From Plutella xylostella (lineage: Eukaryota > Arthropoda > Insecta > Lepidoptera > Plutellidae): DNA of 64,000 nucleotides. Of the stretch, positions 12,401 to 21,100 are shown one piece after another. Positions within the stretch are counted from its first letter, which is position 1; the number at the start of each line of letters is the position of its first letter. The translations under genes were made by a program, and so were the position numbers. The notes under the pieces were generated by a model, which saw nothing but the letters and a program-made list of their open reading frames with translations, had not been told where the DNA came from and did no database searches. The stretch covers positions 320,001 through 384,000 of the forward strand of contig NC_063992.1 of NCBI RefSeq assembly GCF_932276165.1, given 5' to 3'.

Positions 12401-14051
12401 CACTGCGTGAACACATCTGCCGTCCATCAATGCAAATGCCGTGCACCGAGCGTGACACCGCTATTAAATTACTCCAACTTATCTATACATTTTAATGAGC
12501 TTTCCATCTCTTGATTCTTGCATACCAAAGTACGTGAGTACCTACTTTACTATAAAGATAAAATGTTTGATTGCGTGAGATATTAAAAATGTTTATTTAT
12601 TCGTAAATCAACAACACACTATACTTTAATCAGTTTAGGAATGAGATTGCAACTGATGCTCCAGTGAGTAGGTAGTTTTTGCTCGGTGAGACGTGGCGTG
12701 GAGTTGGGGCCGCGGTGGAGTCCATACTTGGGCTCCGGCCGATGAGCCACCTTCCATTCTGGTCGCGTCTGGAATACGTTTCTCTAATAAAAAGTCGGTC
12801 GAAGCCAGGGCTGCCGCCTGAATCGATAACATCTAGTTTACACATAAATCTGATCAAACGTGTGAATGTTGTTCATTTGTGAATGCATGTTTTCTCAGAA
12901 CACATCACTCAATGCATCGTATGCAAAGTGTATACAGTGAATGCACAAAATAAACTCTGAATCCGATTTCATTTAGCAAACAAACGATATCTTTCTCTTA
13001 CTTTATTGACTGTAATAAAATGTTACGATCCCATTTCCTTATTGTCGCATCCTAATTAAATGGGTTCTAGCGTCTCCCTCTCAGCAAGATCTCTGCGAGA
13101 TAAACGCCTAATTTTCGACGCGACGATCAAGATAGTAACAGTATCCTTGTCGGGGCATAAACAGATACTTGAGATATCCAAAACCTGTATTAGCACGTCA
13201 AAGTGATCAATTAGCAAGTTGGCGTCGAGCGGACATCCTGTTTAAAAAGTAAATGGTTGAGTGATGGTGGCTGCCAGCCCTGGCGCGGCGGCGGCGGCGG
13301 CGGCCGGGTCTGCGCGCGCCCGGAATGCACCATTGATGGAGCTCAATCAATGATTCTCTTACTTCTTTAAACTACCCATTCAGGAAAACATATTTACAAT
13401 CTTACGCTCGGCTAATGTTTCAAGAAATGTGAATGCGTTTTATGTATTTTCAAACAAAAACGAGAAACTCTATGTTTAAAAAGATCCAAGAGTATCACGA
13501 AATTCTAGTCGCGTAGAGATCTACCTACTTAAAACGTATGTTTAGTTTAAACCATTAATCAAGATTAATTTGCATTTAAAAGCAGCAAACAAGTTTCAAA
13601 TCAAGTTTTCTAGTAATCTTTCCAAGTAGTTAGGTATTCTATCCATAAAAGTACCTACATAGAATGTATGCCAAGAAAAGGTTTTTGCAATATCTAGCAA
13701 GTATCTACTCATTGCCTTTGAGAACTGCCTGCCAGACACGTATCAGTAGGTGGATTAATTGATGAAATAAATATTTTTTTATGGAATAATATTATTTTAC
13801 CACTCTACTTATATTTGTTTTTATTATTGCCTGGCCACGATCTAACGTGCCAAATTTGTTCTAGTGGGTTTGAAGATCTCTTATTTTAGGCCAAATCTCT
13901 TACCTCAGTCACGGTGGTGTGACCTTCCGCTCTACATACGTCATTGAATGAGTTTTGTGTTGCATTTCAGCTGAAGGTGGGCGGCGCGGGGGTGCGGTCG
14001 TGGCGCGGGGTGGGGGGCGCGGGCGGCGAGCTCTCCGTGTTCTGCTGGTGA
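3479..14051 (+). CDS. 3' part of a multi-exon gene of unknown identity
   Basis: Three exons fit together in phase 0. They lie at 3479-3613 (45 codons), 3944-4156 (71 codons) and 13971-14051 (26 codons plus TGA). Each has AG before it and GT after it (GTATGC, GTGAGG, GTAAGC). The piece reads VINGLPRAG..., then a Ser/Pro-rich stretch, EKRKWP and six Asp, then VETPVRFRTSPPLEALKPRR, an Arg/Pro/Gly-rich low-complexity run, LDFDKMQQ and the C-terminus GGELSVFCW. No domain is recognisable. The basic and acidic clusters look like a nuclear regulatory protein, but that is a guess. The stop lies 25 bases before a donor at 14077, so the UTR intron should not trigger nonsense-mediated decay. The exons are extremely GC-rich against AT-rich introns. 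The 9.8-kb intron holds a complete Ty3/Gypsy element in the same orientation. The start and upstream exons lie outside the window. Confidence 0.55.
4157..6307 (+). other. intron, 5' part, before the Ty3/Gypsy insertion
   Basis: No exon was identified. GC-rich islands lie at 5310-5400, 5800-5890 and 6160-6190, the last with a CCG tract at 6169-6184. None of these islands has a matched acceptor and donor in an open frame that I could defend. Confidence 0.45.
6308..6312. repeat. target-site duplication of the Ty3/Gypsy insertion, left copy
   Basis: GCCTT here is repeated at 11096-11100 on the far side of the element. The first G may instead be the last base of the LTR. In that case the duplication is the 4-bp CCTT (6309-6312 and 11097-11100). 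Confidence 0.75.
6313..6475 (+). repeat. 5' LTR
   Basis: This repeat is identical over its whole length to 10934-11096. It starts GTGGTATATT and ends ACGACAAG (or one base earlier), so it lacks the usual TG...CA ends. AATAAA inside it could serve as the polyadenylation signal. Confidence 0.92.
6475..6492 (+). other. probable primer-binding site
   Basis: The sequence GTTGGCGACGAGACGAAA directly follows the 5' LTR, where a host tRNA 3' end would pair to prime minus-strand synthesis. The TGG start fits complementarity to a CCA tail. The tRNA identity is not determined. Confidence 0.55.
6696..10724 (+). CDS. Ty3/Gypsy gag-pol polyprotein
   Basis: From the first ATG (6696) this encodes 1342 aa. 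The frame is open further upstream and a GTG lies at 6648. Residues below count from that GTG. A short SAP-like helix pair (LNKTELQEKLTEYGLQF) lies near residue 30, then a gag region. Two CCHC zinc knuckles lie at 288-301 and 308-321. The aspartic protease motif LDTGSDVSVIP is near 389-399. Reverse transcriptase spans about 545-740. RNase H begins near LTCDASS (Asp831). Integrase has an HHCC finger (His1059, His1062, CIIC) and a DD35E core at Asp1123, Asp1177 and Glu1213. Gag and pol are one frame with no frameshift. The RT catalytic box reads VFIDNIYI, so the second Asp of the usual DD pair is Asn (686). This may reduce or abolish activity. Everything else looks intact. Confidence 0.93.
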   Translation: MNQNETFTTSWIYKLNKTELQEKLTEYGLQFDDNLKVDDLRKLLSDYCKLKSRKQIMANNYNLHSFDGENWESFEQQLECIIALNEVPDSKKVPLLLTKISPKVFETLSCICAPEKPLKLTYIELCNKLRTKYTPLQSSTLDRASFRSRNQFQTETIEEYVLALRKLAGTCKFKDLDDQIKEKLIDGVYSKLIKFELLKGSPDATLDETVVLAKTVEAALAQTKSKNGTEVSDMFQYQQEQRTPSKNLSKRNKFNNSKSQGNKGVNKPQITCYCCGNNNHMKAECRLIHKYCSECGKQGHLYKVCPKNSRTNQIYTMETDDQGSDQSQIQDGVEDSIGGLFDEHIEVYSVNVRKIPPHYIRLHVEGKDLDFQLDTGSDVSVIPLKDKNLFFSKFNILDCNVRFRNFDQTISQPVGIMKDLTVNYENKSMKLNVFIAHDDVPRIIGRDWLDAFDLWPPKFMDTHIIGEEINYNLNVKSVSEAEHVIKEKFAEVFSSGWGDFKGEAIKLKLKSDAKPKCLPARRVPYAMKDKVKNEISRLLENDRITPVEYSQWGTPVVPILKPDGSVRLCGDYKVTLNPHLEVDQYPLPHINDIFNTLKDGKYFCELDLKEAYLQAKLDVDSQELTTIVTEEGTFKYKYLPYGVSTGPGSFQRLMSSKLANIPKTIVFIDNIYIAGKDLNETLNTLYTVLCRLQECQFKLKLEKCKFFQTYIDVFGFRITRNDISIIKSNIEPLLQAKAPTNITMLRSFLGKINYYNRFLKDMASTLAPLYECTKKNKFQWTKDCDKAFNDIKIKLSSVDSLRHFDLNLPLILTCDASSTGLAAVLSNRDVDGTVRPIAYASKKLNSVEQRYSAIDKEAMAIIFGVTKFYNYTYGRMFELETDNSALVRIFGPNKGIPKMAAKRLQHYAIFLSAFNYKIRHIKTNVNPADFLSRSWVETGSNNLDFNCIYFQETDNSMCVYTNSSNLKNVDWKVIQHETQKDVILSKIVRYTMDGWPEKKLIDTELFVFYNRKDEISMDRGCLFWGHRIIIPTVLRESVTEELHQSHFGIVRMKQMARSYFWWPNLDSEIDMITKNCIICLNNHKNPPKTPLKPWPVPPSPWYRLHADFLGPFHNKMYLVIVDSYSKWPEAFEMSNIGAARTVEILKALFCRYGFPVHLVTDNGPTFTSAEFNKFCQTLNIKHTFTPPYHPATNGAAERFVETFKSHVTKIKESGIPIASAINLFLFDYRNLPHSTTGVTPAKLMLGREMRNRFSLLRPPPVSDKAYEMLEKQRKYTSGHRDVSFMIGEKVMVRDYRGGHKPWIQGNIVGESTPGVTYIIDVDGNNWKRHVNQILKCNSSLLE
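10934..11096 (+). repeat. 3' LTR
   Basis: This is an exact copy of the 5' LTR at 6313-6475. It is followed by the target duplication (G)CCTT. It follows the polypurine run by one base. Confidence 0.92.
11101..13970 (+). other. intron, 3' part, after the Ty3/Gypsy insertion
   Basis: This is AT-rich intron with no exon that I can support. Open stretches at 12.02-12.46 kb and 12.63-12.88 kb lack splice sites or family features. A GGC tract lies at 13285-13304. The intron ends at a good pyrimidine-rich acceptor, TTGCATTTCAG, at 13970. Confidence 0.45.
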
Positions 14052-14107
14052 TGTCCGCCGCCGGCGCATCTACGAGGTAAGCACCTTGCACTTACACGCT
14101 TGACAGT

Positions 14108-14326
14108 CGAATGGCGTAGTGGTTAGTGGCCCTGACTGCTATGCCGAAGGTCCCGGGTTCGATTCCTGGCTGGGGCAGATATTTGTTCTCAGGTCTTGGG
14201 TGTTGATATTTGTATTTAATATGTATCTATGTATTTGTGTAGATATATCAGCTGTCCTATACCTATAACACATGCTCTGCCTAGCTTGGTGTCGGATGGC
14301 CGTGTGTGAGATGTCCCCACATATTA
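14108..14326 (+). mobile_element. tRNA-derived SINE, copy 1
   Basis: The head has RNA polymerase III box A (TGGCGTAGTGGTTAG) and box B (GGTCCCGGGTTCGATTCC). A non-tRNA body follows, ending ATGTCCCCACATATTA. It is flanked by a 7-bp duplication, TGACAGT, at 14101-14107 and 14327-14333. Head and body match the copy at 49068-49312. It lies in the intron 14077-14694. Confidence 0.85.
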
Positions 14327-14745
14327 TGACAGTTGGACTGCAATGTCCAGGGTTCCCATCATGATCGGGCAGATAGCCATTTGTTAAAAGATGGTGTTTG
14401 AACTAAAACTTTGTGATTTGCGATATCTGCGTCCCGACTGCTGCGTGGCTGGATTTGCTGATGAGTGCAGCGACCGACTCCGGTTTTCCAGAAGAATCGT
14501 CTTATGTGGGCGTCCCTCTGTCGGACGAGCCACAAAGCCAGTCTGGACCGACCAATACATATTTCCTTTAGTTTACCCTCATGTAAACTTTTGATCAATA
14601 TGAATGCATCGTTAATCGTTAGTCGACTAATTTTCTAACATGTCATTGTGTTTTTGCCATTGAACTAATATTGCTGTTTTGGCCCATGTTGCAGGTTGTC
14701 GGTTCGGCCGCCCCGCGTGATCTCAGCGCCGCCCGCCCCCGGCGA

Positions 14746-14792
14746 CAGACACACACACACACACATTGTATACACACAGACACACACACACG
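14746..14792. repeat. CA-rich microsatellite
   Basis: Two runs of alternating CA are separated by TTGTATA and GACA interruptions. Confidence 0.85.
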
Positions 14793-16158
14793 ACGCCCGG
14801 GACGAGCCGCGCGCCCGGGCCCGGGTCGTGACGTCACGTGGCAGCTCCGGCGAACACACACGGTACAAGTCAAGAGCTACTGTACTTACGCCCTTGCTTC
14901 AATACTGTGTAGTGATGCTTACTCTCCCTAAAGGGACTTTCAAAGATCTCATCACTGTATAAAAAAAAACGTGATTTCGGATTGGACTTAAAACAAATTT
15001 AAACAATGTTGGTGCGCCGGAGACGGTCGCCAACTGTAACGTAGTTAACTTTATTATGCACTTTATTCCTCAGGTGTTTTACTTAATGGACCGTATTCCC
15101 TGCGCCGGCGCCGCCGGCCAGCCCTTTGTACCTACTTATTAGCACGTTTTATATCGAATCATGTTTTTTGGTTACAACTATGAATTTTCCTTAGAAATAC
15201 CATTGTATTAATAAATCTTAAGTGTTAAATTGCGTTCGTAGTTAATGTTGACAAAGTTTTTATAAAATTACTTATTATTTGGAATTGTTAGTGACGAAAG
15301 TGGTGAAAGTACAAACTTACAAAAGACTTTGATCGCTCATTTCATTTCACCAATTGTTTTTTTTATTATCTATCGGCGTATGATTGTAGACGAGGGACTT
15401 CTTCGATTGGAATTTATATTTTGGAATAACTTGGAAACACGCTTAAAAAAGCAAAACGATAAGCAGGAAATCTGAAATTCTTCCTGTCATCGTTGAACTA
15501 TTGTAAACTAAACGATGACAGTAAGGATGGTACTCGCGAAGTGAAATAAATGGGCTAGAAGTCGCAACACGATGACATTATTGTGATAAAGTTTCATATA
15601 TTTTTGCCGGTTCAATCAACTGTCAACAATGATATGACAAAAATTTGGAACAAATGTCAATATACCTTATAAAATCTGATTAATTTTATTTCAAATTGAA
15701 AATTTCTACAGATTTTTGAATATTACCAGATTTTAAGAAAATTTACATTCTATCCAAATTTTACTATTCGGCTGCATTCAGTAAGATGAAAAATTACTGT
15801 AAATGATGAACATATCGACATTTGTTCCAGTCGAGGTAACGCGCCTCTAGTTTTGATCTCGAATCGTGACTGAAATGTTGGATTTTTTGTGCTGAAACTG
15901 ACCGTGTGGTGGACCTTACCGCCCTCTCATAAAGCCTAATATCGAACTATACGACTGTAATGCGCACAAATAATATTTACAGTTTCATTTCTCACTCAAA
16001 CTCACTTCACATGTTAAGCTTTGTATAACCGCTTTTAACGAATTTCCTGCTAGTAACGCTTTTTATTTTATTTCGGCACAAAAAATCCTCACCTCGTAGT
16101 GATTCCTGCATAGATTGTAAAATGTTTTAATTGTTATTGAATTGTGTATCAAGTGTAG

Positions 16159-16183
16159 TGGCGGCGGCGGCGGCGGCGGCGGG
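16159..16183. repeat. GGC trinucleotide tract
   Basis: About eight uninterrupted GGC units lie in otherwise AT-rich sequence, inside the presumed 3' UTR. Similar pure tracts occur at 2142, 13285, 40430, 54845 and 58385. Confidence 0.85.
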
Positions 16184-16699
16184 GCGGCGGGGCGGCAGGG
16201 CGGAAGTGTTCTTTCATTGAGATCTTGAAACAGTTCTTCTTCCAAGCCCTGGTGTTGGTCCCCGCCCCGAGCCGCGCGCCCGCCGCCGCCCCCGCGCCGT
16301 GCGCCGGAAACAACAACATAATAATAAAAAATGTGGTGTGAGTGGATTCAGTGAATTTAATATAGAGACATTTAACAAATTTTCAAATTTATATGATAAA
16401 AGTACTAAGACTTTTTTTAAATCGCTTGGATAAAGATTGTATGTACATAGTGTTAAGGTACGTAGGAGTTAAGTGCAGACTTAGATGTAGTAGGTAACAA
16501 ATTGTGAGCCCGACTGCGGGGGTCTTGTTGACTTCACTTCTTTTATTATTGTGTTATTTTTATTCTTACTATTATCATTAGTATCGTTACTGATATTTTC
16601 ATTGTTATTAATACCCAGTGTGGAGGCGTCGCGCCAACAGCCACTGTCTGGTCATCATTTACAATCAATTATTTTGTTTTTATATGAATTAACAAGCGT

Positions 16700-16705
16700 A
16701 ATAAA
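16700..16705 (+). terminator. candidate poly(A) signal of the unidentified plus-strand gene
   Basis: A canonical AATAAA lies about 2.65 kb after the stop codon. It is the last good signal before the fold-back element at 16.86 kb and before the opposing CDT2 gene. Confidence 0.35.
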
Positions 16706-16859
16706 GAGTGAACTATGGCACATCTTAACATCATTGTTTTATTGCTCGTTTTAAATCCTATAAATTAATTTGATTATTAAGAAACTATGTAGTATGTAAG
16801 ATTTGAATAAGTGTATAACACTATATTAAGTGTGTATAAAGAAATAATCATAAGTACGT

Positions 16860-17054
16860 TGCGCCTAAAAGTATACAGGCGGAGTTTTTAAAATAGCGAT
16901 CTCAAGCTCACATGCTGCTCAAGCACATCCACATAAACACCACTGCTACACACATCACACACAACACGTCCCCCGATTTATAACAGATGTAGCTGGTCCC
17001 TTCATCATCAGTGATCGCTATTTTAAAAACTCCGCCTGTATACTTTTAGGCGCA
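16860..17054. mobile_element. MITE-like fold-back element, 195 bp
   Basis: The 42-bp terminal inverted repeats are perfect: TGCGCCTAAAAGTATACAGG... at 16860-16901 and its complement at 17013-17054. The spacer is about 110 bp and non-coding. I could not find a clear target duplication, so the superfamily is unknown. GTACGT lies near both ends. Confidence 0.75.
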
Positions 17055-17072
17055 GGCCACCGTACGTATAAG

Positions 17073-17135
17073 GCAGAGAAATCTGACCCCTCTCAGAAGC
17101 ATTGTTACTATGAGAGGGGGGTCAGGTTTCTCTGC
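17073..17135. repeat. imperfect hairpin of about 23-bp stem
   Basis: GCAGAGAAATCTGACCCC, then TCTCA, pairs with a downstream complement ending GTTTCTCTGC across a loop of about 15 bases. It could be a small fold-back repeat or a structured RNA. Nothing here decides between them. Confidence 0.55.
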
Positions 17136-17910
17136 ACAAGACCGTACCTCCACCAATGTGAATGTGCGTTGTCAAGCAAGTATTGCTGGGAAAAACCGAT
17201 GTAGGTAGTAGAAATGAAAATACCAAATACCTAAATTAGCCTTTAATAACTTTTTTATTCGCTAAGATCACAATGTAAAAATGCTTCAATGCAAACAGCA
17301 TTTTATACCTTTTAAAACCATAAACAACCAAATATACATTCATTCATACTTTTTATAACATAAATTTTCAGAGATTTAGTTTTTGTATTTACCACATTTC
17401 ACTTGATTCAGCTTATGATAGAGCCTCTAAACTTCTGACAATATAATTCATTGCGTCAAGAAGAACAGTATACTTACTTTTAATAATGATGGCCAAGAAT
17501 AAAGCTATGCTCAGGGTTTCTCTGATGGAGCACAACACAAATTAGGTAAATCGTTTGAGAACCATTTTAAAACTACAGTAAGCGACATAGCTGTTCCAAT
17601 CTGCGAGGGAGTGACACTGGGTCGCCGCCGTGTAGGTAAGGAACACGATAAATTAATTAAAGTAAGTACCCCGATCAAAAAACGTCCCAAACTGAGATAA
17701 AATCACGACTATTAGCAGTTAACAATAGTAAAACATAAGCATTTATTTCGAGACCATCAACTTAATGGTGGGTTATAGTTGATACTGCTCCATGTTTTTT
17801 TTCGTATATTAAATTTATAGCTCAGTGAACTTTGACTAGTATGTCATATTATACTGGGCCTAATAACAGGCATGTTTTAGTATTTAGTCAACCTTAAAAT
17901 TATGTACCTA
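17136..17910. other. convergent intergenic region
   Basis: This lies between the 3' end of the plus-strand gene and the 3' end of the CDT2 homologue. It is AT-rich and I saw no gene or clear repeat. Confidence 0.5.
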
Positions 17911-17916
17911 TTTATT
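17911..17916 (-). terminator. candidate poly(A) signal of the CDT2 homologue
   Basis: TTTATT on the plus strand is AATAAA on the minus strand, about 250 bases after the CDT2 stop codon. Confidence 0.4.
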
Positions 17917-18161
17917 AAATGCATGTGTATATAATTTAAAGAGTGGCATATATAATCAGTTACCCTTATTATATGTATAGTACGAGTCACGTCAGTCGAG
18001 CAATATGACCTCAGTGAAACGGTCAATGACCAAGGATCATAGAAAACTTAAAAACACTAAGCAACCGTTAAGTTAAAATTAGATAAAATTCTATGAAACG
18101 GAGCGGGTCGTGCGAGCCACGCCTCGTTTAATGAAGCCTTCACGTCCTTAATCTATGGCAG

Positions 18162-21100
18162 TTACTTATTCTCCTTACTGGCGACACTGAAATATTTCAG
18201 TAGCGTTCTAGTTTTGGTGCTGCTCTTGGGCGTCTTGTCTGTGGTGGAGGGTCGGCGGACGGGCGGCGCGGGGGTGGCGGGGGGCTCGGCGAGGGGGGCG
18301 GGGGGCGCGCGCTGCCGGGACAGGCGGGTGAGCCAGTCCGTGGTGTCGGCGCGCTTGCGGCCCGGCGACATGAGGCGCAGGTGCGGCGCCGCGCCGTCGC
18401 GCGCGTAGTCCGGCAGGTCCCGCGTGGGCGTGCGCCACCCTGCGCCCCCCCCGCCCCCCGCGCCGCCCGGGGGGGAGCGGTTCGCGGCCGAGCTGGGCGA
18501 CAGCGGGGAGCGCGCGGCCAGCGGGGTGCGCGGGGAGGGGGCGCCGCTCGCCGCTCGCTCGTAGTTCTTGGTGGGCGTGGTGTAGGAGGCGCCGGCGCGC
18601 GGGGACAGCGCGGGCCAGTCCGCGTCGCCGCAGGGCCGCTTGCCGGGCGAGCCGGGCGAGGACAGGCGCCGCTTGCAGCCCGCCGCCAGCAGCGCGGGGG
18701 ACGCGGGGGGCGTGGACGCGGGGGGCGGCGAGGCGCGGGCGCGCTTGCCGGCGGGCTCGTCGTCGCGCGCGGCGTTCATCATGTCGACGAGGCAGCGCTT
18801 GGTGGCCGTGGGGCGGCGCTCCGGGCGGGCGGGGGCGCGCGGGGAGCGCGGGCGGGAGGCCGGCGTGTCGGCGCGGCGTCGCTTGAGCGAGTGGGGCGTG
18901 GCGTCGCGCGCGGCGCGGGGCGGCGGCGGCGCGGGCAGCGCGCGGCCCGCCAGCAGCACGCGCTCGTCCTCCGGCAGCTCCTCGGGCCCGACGCGCCACA
19001 GCAGGTGCCGCGCGTCGTCGCCGCACGTGACGAGCGCCAGCCCGCGGCCCCACGCCGCGCACGTCACCTCCGCGCGGTGCCCCGCCAGGCGCGCCACGCA
19101 CGCGCCCGACGCCGCGCCCCACACGTACGCCAGCTTGTCGCTGCTGCCCGACACCAGGTAGCGCCCGTCGCCGCTCAGCGCCGCCTTGATGTAGAACGAG
19201 CCGCTCTCGTGGCCCACGTAGCGGCGCTCGGGCAGCGCGCTGTACGTGGCCACGTTGAAGCAGTACACCACGCCGTCCATGCACGAGGCGAACAGCCGCA
19301 CGCCGCGCGCCAGCAGCGCCGAGTAGCCGCGGCGCGCCGACGAGCCGCAGTAGGGGATGGCGTGGCGCGGCAGCGGCGACCGCGTGTGCGCCGAGTAGTG
19401 CTTGCGCAGGTCCCACACCTTGATGTTGCCGTCGCACTCGCCGGCCGACACCAGCGTGTGCGCGTCCTGGAAGGCGAGCGCCGTGACGGAGGCGGCGCGC
19501 GGCGGCTCGAGGCGCGGCCGCTTGCCGTGCGACGCGGGGCGCGGCGCGGGCGGCGCGTGGCAGCCGGCGAGCCGCTGGTCCGGCCGCGGCGCGCGCACGT
19601 CCCACACCAGCACGGCGCCGTCGCGCGCGCCCGTCGCGAACACGGCGCCGTCGCCCGGCCGGAACACCGCCGTCTTCACGGAGCGCGAGTGCGCGGCGAA
19701 CACGGCGGCGCGGCGCGGCTCCCCGCCCGCCAGGTCCCACAGCGCCGCCGTGTGGTCGCCTGAGGGATTACACCTCCATCGTTAGCAATTAACACTTATG
19801 CAACTTATGAATATTGAGTACGAGCAAGTAAGCTGTGCAAGCAGGCAGTAAGTGTGAGTTGCCAGGCGGGCGCGGGTACTGACCGGACACGGTGACGAAG
19901 CCGAGCGCGCCGGGGCGCCACGCGAGGTCGAACACGGCGTTGTTGTGGCACTGGAAGCTGTCCAGCGACGAGCCCGAGCCCACGTGCTCCGTGTTCTAGC
20001 ACAAACAAATAAACTGATTTGAGGTATTTTTATACATGCATATTATACAATATAACAATAGGTTGAAGATACACTGATTTATTATTCAAGTACCCTCATC
20101 ATGTACAGATATGCATGCTACAAATTCGCATATGTATTGTGTATAACACGAAATAATAAATTTGTGGATAAATGGGTCTCATTTATATTTTAATAAATGT
20201 TGGTAGTTTCATTTATAAACTGTACAATTAAACTGTTTCATGGTGGTATATGTAAAAATATATCTATCTACCCAATAGGAACCTTTGCAGCTCAATGCCT
20301 AAACTCCCTAAGCTTGGACAATTTCACAAATCTAGAACACAGCCTATGTCCTGAGGGTTGACATTTGGCTGAAGATTTGAAGAAAAATAAATAAGTAGTA
20401 CCTACTAACTGTCTCACTGTGCAACTTCATCATAAACTGATCTACAGCTGATAATCCCAATAACCTATCATATGATCCATAGAATGGACAGGCTACTAGA
20501 AACTATGACTAATATTCTCTAGTGTTTTGTTGCTATAAATTGTATAAATTCTATAGATAAGTTGTTATGAAGGGAATGAAGAATATAAATGAAGGTACAG
20601 TTTTTCTAATAATGCCTTAATGTCTCTAAATTATAGATTAAAATCTCAGTTTGTATATGAGAAGGTTTTTGCATATTAGATCATTTAGAATAAAAATAGA
20701 GATTATGATATGTCTCCCTTATTTATAGAAAAGTAATAGGACATTTTAGATATTGACCTGTTTTGTCCCTCTCTAACTCAGAACAAACTGGGCCCCAAGT
20801 CTACTAAGGAATGGCGGCTCAATGCTGTGTCTTCTGAATGGTTTTCCGAATTTAGGTATCTGTTTTCTCTTGGTTAGTGAGTCCCAGTAATGCAATATGA
20901 ATCATTTAACACTTATTACTGTTCATTAGCGTTAGTTCTTTAAAAAAGATGCAATAAATATTTCCTAAAACGCAGATAAGTAATGAATACCTACAGTGTG
21001 AAACCCATGCTGCCAACACACAACTGTGCCACCATTCCTTAGCAGACTTTTTTTTTGTAGTCACTGTAACATGCAATCGGTCTTGAGTGACCATAAGCAG

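Larger units (their letters stand above)
14695..16725 (+). other. probable last exon, 3' UTR of the unidentified gene
   Basis: An acceptor, TGTTGCAG, at 14694 follows the donor at 14077. The coding stop is already in the preceding exon, so this exon is untranslated. It contains a CA/GACA microsatellite (14746-14792) and a GGC tract (16159-16183). It ends near an AATAAA at 16700-16705. The extent is inferred, because no transcript was available. Confidence 0.4.

Noticed and set aside
12017..12882. Several 60-110 codon frames in the large intron
   Set aside because: No family features, and overlapping frames on both strands. They look like chance in moderately GC-rich intron.
14108..14200. tRNA-like sequence with box A and box B (also at 28.1 kb and 49.1 kb)
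   Set aside because: Not a tRNA gene. The head continues into a SINE body, has no proper acceptor stem or anticodon arm that I can defend, and all copies have target duplications.
18208..19785. Long open frames in other frames and on the opposite strand of the last dtl exon, up to 510 codons
   Set aside because: They are Arg/Ala/Gly-rich translations caused by very high GC. The true frame is fixed by WD40 motifs and splice phases.
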